Part shown: positions 7,337 to 10,898 of the stretch, piece by piece
How the letters are laid out: every line of letters starts with the position of its first letter
Numbering within the stretch: position 1 is the stretch's first letter
Source of the DNA: CAG-533 sp963645165
GTDB lineage: Bacteria > Bacillota_I > Bacilli_A > RF39 > UBA660
Reading direction: 5' to 3'
Assembly: GCA_963645165.1 (NCBI GenBank)
Contig: CAVIQT010000048.1
Span: 1-10,898, forward strand
Length of the DNA: 10,898 nucleotides
Notes under the pieces: generated by a model
Told to the model about the DNA's origin: nothing
Databases searched by the model: none
Seen by the model: only the letters and a program-made list of their open reading frames with translations
Program-made: the position numbers and the translations under genes

Positions 7337-7365
7337 ATTATAAATTAAAAATAAACCTGATACAA
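7337..7365 (-). promoter_or_regulatory. Possible promoter of the unknown gene
   Basis: On the minus strand, TTGTAT (7365-7360) and a perfect TATAAT (7342-7337) are 17 nt apart, placing transcription start about 13 nt before the ATG at 7317. Confidence 0.45.
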
Positions 7366-7372
7366 GTTTATT
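7347..7372 (-). terminator. Weak intrinsic terminator after gpsA
   Basis: AATAAAC and GTTTATT (7350-7356 and 7366-7372) form a 7-bp stem with a 9-nt loop, followed on the minus strand by five T (7351-7347). It overlaps the gpsA stop codon. The stem has a single G-C pair, so readthrough is likely. Confidence 0.4.
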
Positions 7373-8336
7373 CTTTACTTATAAGAAAATTTATCAATAT
7401 ATTAGGATCATCATTATTAATAATAATCTTATATATTAAATCAATAATAGGCATTTTTATCTTTTTAGTCTTAATTAAATCATATATAGACTTTAAAGTA
7501 TAATATCCTTCAACAGTATTATTCTCTAAATATTCATTTGCTCCTTTAATATCTTTCTTACCAATTAAATAACCATATGTATAATTACGTGATTTAACAC
7601 TTGTACAAGTTAAAATTAAATCTCCAATACCACCATAACTTAATATAGTTTTTTTACGTCCATTTAGTGATTTAATTAAGTTTTTTATATCATGCATAGA
7701 TTCTACTAAAAGAAAGCTCCTAGTTGATTCATGATACCCTAAACCATCAATTATACCAGCCGCTAGAGCAATAACATTTTTAATTGAGCCACATATCTCT
7801 AAACCAACCATATCCTTGCTAGTTCTTATTTTAATAGTCTTACTAGATAATACATTTTTTATTACTTTATCAGTTAATGCATCATTACTAGCAAGTGAAA
7901 ACCCAATTGGTTCATACGCTGCTAAATCTACAGCAAAAGATGGACCAGATAATACACTATAATGCTTATTACCCATATTATCTTTAAATATTTCATGTAC
8001 AAATTTTTTAGAATTTTGATCAATACCTTTACTTCCAATACAATATACTTGTTTATTATTAGCATACTTATTTATTCTTTTTAAAGTCACATCTAAATAT
8101 TTAGCACTTGTCATTATAAATATAACATCAGCATTTAAAATACCTTTTTCATAATCAGAAGTTATAATCATATCATTAGGTATACTAATACCTTTAATAA
8201 TCTCTAATTTTTCACTTTTTAATTTATCTTCTTTTTCTTTATTACTACAAAGTAGAGTAGTAGAATATCCATTTTTTAAAGTATTAAGAGCAATACTAAA
8301 ACCAAAAACACCAGAACCAACCACAGTTACATTCAC
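7368..8336 (-). CDS. gpsA: NAD(P)-dependent glycerol-3-phosphate dehydrogenase
   Basis: This cytosolic enzyme reduces dihydroxyacetone phosphate to sn-glycerol-3-phosphate for phospholipid synthesis. The Rossmann motif is G7-S-G9-V-F-G12. SKG is at 102-104 and LSGPSFA at 129-135. The catalytic-lysine block CGSIKNVIALAAG has Lys at 186. GGIGDLILTCTS is at 235-246, followed by SRN at 249-251. Length, 322 residues, is near the usual 330-340. The start is a GTG whose GTGA overlaps the rarA stop by 4 nt, so the two genes form an operon with coupled translation. Divergent points: the glycine motif is GSGVFG where GGGSWG is common, and the segment at 201-234, usually with a conserved Thr-Arg-Gly, reads STRSFLLVESMHDIKN. 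The core motifs make the call secure; coenzyme preference is unknown. Confidence 0.9.
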   Translation of the reverse strand: MNVTVVGSGVFGFSIALNTLKNGYSTTLLCSNKEKEDKLKSEKLEIIKGISIPNDMIITSDYEKGILNADVIFIMTSAKYLDVTLKRINKYANNKQVYCIGSKGIDQNSKKFVHEIFKDNMGNKHYSVLSGPSFAVDLAAYEPIGFSLASNDALTDKVIKNVLSSKTIKIRTSKDMVGLEICGSIKNVIALAAGIIDGLGYHESTRSFLLVESMHDIKNLIKSLNGRKKTILSYGGIGDLILTCTSVKSRNYTYGYLIGKKDIKGANEYLENNTVEGYYTLKSIYDLIKTKKIKMPIIDLIYKIIINNDDPNILINFLISKE

Positions 8337-9532
8337 TTTTCATTCCTCATTTCTTTATTTATTTTATTTATACTATTTTCATAAGCATTATTTTTAGGAT
8401 GATAAAATACTTCATTTACTATATTATCAGGTAAATATTGCTGTTTCACATAACTATTTTTATAATTATGAGGATATTTATAATCCTTACTATTAGTTTT
8501 TATATGATTTGGTACTTTACCAGCTGATTTATTTCTTACCGCATTAAGTGCAGCATCTATAGCCAAATAAGCACTGTTACTTTTAGGTGATAGTGCCATT
8601 TCTAAAACTATTTCTGATAGAGGAATAATACATTCTGGATAACCAACTCTATTAGCCGCATTAATCGCCGCATCTACTTTTGGTCCTATACTTGGATTAG
8701 CAAGGCCGATATCTTCGTAAGCAATAACAGATAATCTTCTAAAAATAATATCTAAATCGCCACCTTCTAAAAGCACCGCTAAATAATATACAGCCGCATT
8801 AGGATCACTACCTCTTATAGATTTTTGTAAAGCACTTATTGAATCATAATAATTAGTATCATTTTTATCAATATAAATAACAGGTTTAGAATTAATGCTT
8901 TTTAAAGTATCTTCATTTACTTCATGATTTAAAGAACTATAATACGCTATTTCTAAAAGATTAAGCGCCGATCTAACATCCCCATTAGATGCTAAAATTA
9001 TTTTATCTAATATATCATTATTTATTTTTATATCTTCTAAATATTCTTTAGCTTTTAATAAAATCTTTTTAATATCTTCTTTTTTAGGAATTTTAACTTC
9101 AAATATTTGACATCTACTTCTAATTGCTGGATTTATAGCGTGGTAGGGATTGGAAGTTGTTAAACCAATCATTTTAATTAAACCACTTTCTAAATAAGGT
9201 AAAAGAATATCTTGTTTATCTTTATTCATACGATGTATTTCATCAATAACCAATATTAATTCACCATACATTTTAGCTTCCTCAATCGCTATATCAAAAT
9301 CATTTTTATTATTAACAACTGCATTTAAAAATTTAGATTTAATACTAAGTTCACTTATTATTGCATTAGCAATAGAAGTTTTACCAGTACCAGGTGGTCC
9401 ATATAAAATAAAAGAAAAAATAACCTTATTCTTAATTAAATTAGATAAAACTTTATTTTCTCCAATTAAATGTTCTTCACCATAAATATCTTCTAATTTA
9501 GTAGGTCTTAACATATTTGCTAGAAGTTCCAT
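8333..9532 (-). CDS. rarA: Replication-associated recombination protein A (RarA/MgsA), AAA+ ATPase
   Basis: This clamp-loader-like AAA+ ATPase acts at stalled replication forks and at single-strand/double-strand DNA junctions. Walker A is GPPGTGKT (45-52), Walker B with DEIH at 97-100 (IDEIHRMNKDKQD), sensor 1 TTSNP (125-129) and an arginine-finger region AIRSRC (136-141). The C-terminal half carries the family's tetramerisation region: RGSDPNAAVYYLAVLLEGGD, then RRLSVIAYEDIGLANP, then LEMALSPKSNSAYLAIDAAL. The late KVPNHI and YKYPH motifs are also present. At 399 residues it is slightly shorter than typical (about 420-450). AAAGGTGA lies 6 nt before the ATG. It is first in an operon with gpsA and divergent from the Xer gene. 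In Bacillus subtilis rarA (yrvN) sits beside tcdA; here they are 3.8 kb apart and in opposite orientation. Confidence 0.94.
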   Translation of the reverse strand: MELLANMLRPTKLEDIYGEEHLIGENKVLSNLIKNKVIFSFILYGPPGTGKTSIANAIISELSIKSKFLNAVVNNKNDFDIAIEEAKMYGELILVIDEIHRMNKDKQDILLPYLESGLIKMIGLTTSNPYHAINPAIRSRCQIFEVKIPKKEDIKKILLKAKEYLEDIKINNDILDKIILASNGDVRSALNLLEIAYYSSLNHEVNEDTLKSINSKPVIYIDKNDTNYYDSISALQKSIRGSDPNAAVYYLAVLLEGGDLDIIFRRLSVIAYEDIGLANPSIGPKVDAAINAANRVGYPECIIPLSEIVLEMALSPKSNSAYLAIDAALNAVRNKSAGKVPNHIKTNSKDYKYPHNYKNSYVKQQYLPDNIVNEVFYHPKNNAYENSINKINKEMRNEK

Positions 9533-9551
9533 TTAAATCACCTTTAAATTA

Positions 9552-9580
9552 ATTATAACTTATGTTTGCTTAATTTTAAA
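9552..9580 (-). promoter_or_regulatory. Promoter of rarA-gpsA, overlapping the Xer promoter
   Basis: On the minus strand, TTTAAA (9580-9575, 4 of 6 to consensus) and TATAAT (9557-9552) are 17 nt apart. The predicted start near 9545 gives a leader of only about 13 nt that begins with the SD. Confidence 0.5.
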
Positions 9581-9594
9581 GTGCCATGTATAAT
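9566..9594 (+). promoter_or_regulatory. Promoter of the Xer recombinase gene
   Basis: TTGCTT (9566-9571) and a perfect TATAAT (9589-9594) are 17 nt apart. The -10 covers bases just after the ATG at 9586. Transcription therefore starts near 9601 and that ATG cannot be used, which fixes the start at 9610. This promoter shares bases 9566-9580 with the divergent rarA promoter. Confidence 0.55.
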
Positions 9595-9609
9595 AAAATT
9601 GGTGATAAT

Positions 9610-10497
9610 ATGAATGATAATATTCATAATAAAAATAAAGAATTATTACAAAAATACAAAGAATATTTAGAATTAGAAAAAAATTATAGTCCAAATACAA
9701 CTTCTTCATATGTAAGAGATGTTAAACTATTTAGTGAAAAAATAAATAAGTACTTACTTACTATTAATGAAAAAACAATTAAAGATTATTTAAAAATTAT
9801 AAGTAATCATTCATCAAGAAGTGTATCCCATACTCTAAGTTCTTTAAAATCATTTTATAATTATATGGAAAGACTAGGTCAAATAAAGTCTAATCCTATC
9901 ATTAATATTGATTATCCTAAATTAAATAAAAACTTACCAGAATATTTAACTTTTGAAGAAGTTAATAAGTTATTAGATATAAATATATTAAATGAATATG
10001 ATGCCCGTAATAAAGCAATTTTAGAACTACTATATTCTAGTGGTATAAGAATAAGTGAACTAACTAGTATGGAATTATCCAATATTGATTTAGATGATTG
10101 TATAATTAGAATAATGGGAAAAGGCAGAAAAGAGAGAATTATCCCCTTAGGAGACTTTGCTATAGATGCATTAAGTAATTATATAAAGTACTATAGACCA
10201 CTTTTAAATAAGAAGAATACCAGTTATGTATTTTTAAATAATAGAGGAGGGGTATTAACTAGACAATTTATATTTAAAATTATTAAATTAGAATGTCAAA
10301 AAAAGAATATTAAAAAGAAAGTATCTCCCCATACATTAAGACATACATTTGCAACCCACTTACTTAAAAATGGAGCAGACTTAAGAATTATTCAAGAACT
10401 TTTAGGACATGAAAATTTAGCAACTACTCAAATATATACCCATATGACAAATGAAAGTTTAAAAAAAGATTATGATGATTTTTTCCCTAGAAACTAA
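9610..10497 (+). CDS. xerC: Tyrosine recombinase of the XerC/XerD family
   Basis: The 295-residue site-specific recombinase resolves chromosome dimers at dif. The N-terminal SAM-like core-binding domain spans about 8-95, with YLELEKNYSPNT at 19-30. The catalytic domain has the full set: R147 (SSGIRISEL), K171 (GKGRKERIIPLG), H241 and R244 (PHTLRHTFATH), H267 (QELLGHENL) and nucleophile Y276 (TTQIYTHMT). Length is exactly that of XerC/XerD and no phage-type extension is present, so a housekeeping role is likelier than a prophage integrase. The QELLGH stretch leans towards XerC, but XerD cannot be excluded. GGTGA lies 5 nt before ATG 9610. It is divergent from rarA; both act on replication and recombination. 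A shared-promoter switch is possible but unproven. Confidence 0.88.
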   Translation: MNDNIHNKNKELLQKYKEYLELEKNYSPNTTSSYVRDVKLFSEKINKYLLTINEKTIKDYLKIISNHSSRSVSHTLSSLKSFYNYMERLGQIKSNPIINIDYPKLNKNLPEYLTFEEVNKLLDINILNEYDARNKAILELLYSSGIRISELTSMELSNIDLDDCIIRIMGKGRKERIIPLGDFAIDALSNYIKYYRPLLNKKNTSYVFLNNRGGVLTRQFIFKIIKLECQKKNIKKKVSPHTLRHTFATHLLKNGADLRIIQELLGHENLATTQIYTHMTNESLKKDYDDFFPRN

Positions 10498-10528
10498 AAA
10501 GCATAGAAAACAACCATTCTATGCTTTT
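10497..10528. terminator. Terminator of the Xer gene, probably bidirectional
   Basis: A 12-bp stem AAAAGCATAGAA (10497-10508) / TTCTATGCTTTT (10517-10528) with an 8-nt loop. A/T-runs on both sides let it serve the rightward Xer gene and the leftward peptide gene that ends at 10561. Confidence 0.8.
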
Positions 10529-10560
10529 ACATATTATAAGTAATATTATTAATGAAGAAT

Positions 10561-10644
10561 TTATTTATTTCTTGCATTATTTTTAGCTTCATTTTTGCAC
10601 TTATTATTGTTATGAGCTTTATTATTTGCTTTTGCTTTATTCAT
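10561..10644 (-). CDS. Small Asn/Lys-rich peptide, 27 residues
   Basis: A short leftward gene with a near-ideal SD: AGGAGG (complement of 10651-10656) lies 6 nt before its ATG at 10644. The peptide begins MNKAKANNKAHNNNK and ends NNARNK. It contains 10 Asn, 7 Lys, 5 Ala, and one each of Met, His, Cys, Glu and Arg. It is strongly basic, without a hydrophobic stretch, signal peptide or membrane helix. A TATAAT -10 lies 26 nt upstream and a terminator follows, so it is a complete single-gene unit. The composition recalls small Asn/Lys-rich proteins seen in spore-forming Clostridia and Bacilli, possibly nucleic-acid-binding; this is a loose resemblance, not a homology claim. The strong SD and matching promoter are the main grounds for calling it a gene. 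Confidence 0.55.
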   Translation of the reverse strand: MNKAKANNKAHNNNKCKNEAKNNARNK

Positions 10645-10669
10645 ATCTTACCTCCTATTAATAGTATGG

Positions 10670-10698
10670 ATTATATATAGTATTTATATAATGGAAAT
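10670..10698 (-). promoter_or_regulatory. Possible promoter of the small peptide gene
   Basis: Perfect TATAAT on the minus strand (10675-10670). The -35 position at 17 nt (10698-10693) reads ATTTCC, a poor match, so only the -10 is convincing. Confidence 0.35.
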
Positions 10699-10714
10699 AT
10701 TTGGTTATATAAAT

Positions 10715-10743
10715 AAAAAACTCTATCTATAGATAGAAGTTTT
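10715..10743 (-). terminator. Hairpin ending a leftward transcript from beyond the right edge
   Basis: The 14-nt palindrome CTATCTATAGATAG (10723-10736) is extended by AAAACT (10717-10722) pairing with AGTTTT (10738-10743), with one bulged A. On the minus strand it is followed by six T (10720-10715). The T-run makes it a leftward terminator. Confidence 0.6.
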
Positions 10744-10898
10744 CAAACATTTTCATCCGGAATAATTTATAACTCGCACCACCCAAGAGCGACTAACATT
10801 TTCTTGTATATTGCACTTATCTAAATACAATATTAATATAATATATATTAAATGAAAAATCGTGATAAATCATCATTTATAATTATATTATATGAATT
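10744..10898 (-). other. 3' part of an unidentified leftward transcript, possibly non-coding
   Basis: I see no convincing coding frame in these 155 bases. The longest frames are short, lack an SD and are broken by stops. A GC-richer patch (about 10756-10793), with GGGTGGTGCGAG and TTCCGGATG on the minus strand, stands out from AT-rich surroundings, and the terminator hairpin follows. It could be the end of a structured RNA or of a mobile element such as an IS200/IS605-type right end with its guide RNA. Neither can be shown without sequence beyond the edge. Confidence 0.3.

Noticed and set aside
9586..9609. Upstream ATG (9586) as start of the Xer gene
   Set aside because: The -10 TATAAT at 9589-9594 overlaps it, and the SD GGTGA is placed for ATG 9610, which also gives the normal 295-residue length.
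10525..10555. Possible dif site near the Xer gene (minus strand TTATAATATGTAAAA)
   Set aside because: Only one half resembles a Bacillus-type dif; the other half-site does not match, so it is probably chance in AT-rich DNA.
10756..10793. T-box leader (minus strand GGGTGGTGCGAG)
   Set aside because: The match to the T-box core UGGNACC is incomplete, no specifier domain is visible upstream, and the terminator does not include the element.
10768..10800. Ten-residue leftward ORF beginning MLVALGW
   Set aside because: No SD, very short, and inside a region that looks structured; chance is the simpler explanation.
1..10898. CRISPR array, tRNA genes, intact insertion sequence
   Set aside because: I found no regularly spaced direct repeats, no tRNA-like cloverleaf with T-loop motif, and no transposase reading frame.

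Overview
The window is AT-rich apart from a few GC-rich islands. It reads with Shine-Dalgarno sites of AGGTGA/AGGAGG type, short intergenic gaps, and TGG (not TGA) for every tryptophan. This fits an uncultured low-GC Bacillota, for example the gut RF39/Erysipelotrichia-like lineages. The assignment is inference; there is no 16S gene here.

Layout: (1) 1-962, the 3' part of a secreted surface-protein gene. Its last ~110 coding bases are a GC-rich, adenine-poor block that looks like the variable repeat (VR) of a diversity-generating retroelement (DGR). It ends at an intrinsic terminator. (2) 1030-3583, a HerA-like hexameric ATPase overlapping by 11 nt with a TtcA-type tRNA thiolation enzyme. (3) 3616-3819, a small-RNA gene with its own promoter and long closing stem, best read as 6S RNA, just upstream of tcdA (3846-4514). 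(4) 4612-6609, a large exported protein: SipW-type signal peptide, beta-sandwich, ALK-like glycine-rich domain and LamG-like domain. Its promoter has a run of seven G between -35 and -10, a possible phase switch. (5) Leftward, an unknown gene (6643-7317) and a rarA-gpsA operon (9532-7368). (6) Rightward, a Xer tyrosine recombinase (9610-10497), divergent from rarA with overlapping promoters. (7) At the right edge, a 27-residue Asn/Lys-rich peptide gene and the terminated 3' end of an unidentified leftward transcript.

The core genes serve tRNA modification (ttcA, tcdA), replication-fork repair (rarA), chromosome dimer resolution (xer), phospholipid precursor synthesis (gpsA) and transcription control (6S RNA). 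As I recall the Bacillus subtilis map, 6S-1 RNA, tcdA (yrvM) and rarA (yrvN) are adjacent there. Here the same three lie within 6 kb but are split by the surface-protein gene, the unknown gene and gpsA, with rarA inverted. This looks like an eroded ancestral cluster.

The most notable signals concern surface variation: a probable DGR target at the left end (reverse transcriptase and template repeat not in the window) and a possibly slippage-controlled promoter for a second surface protein. The HerA/TtcA overlap is the other unusual pairing.
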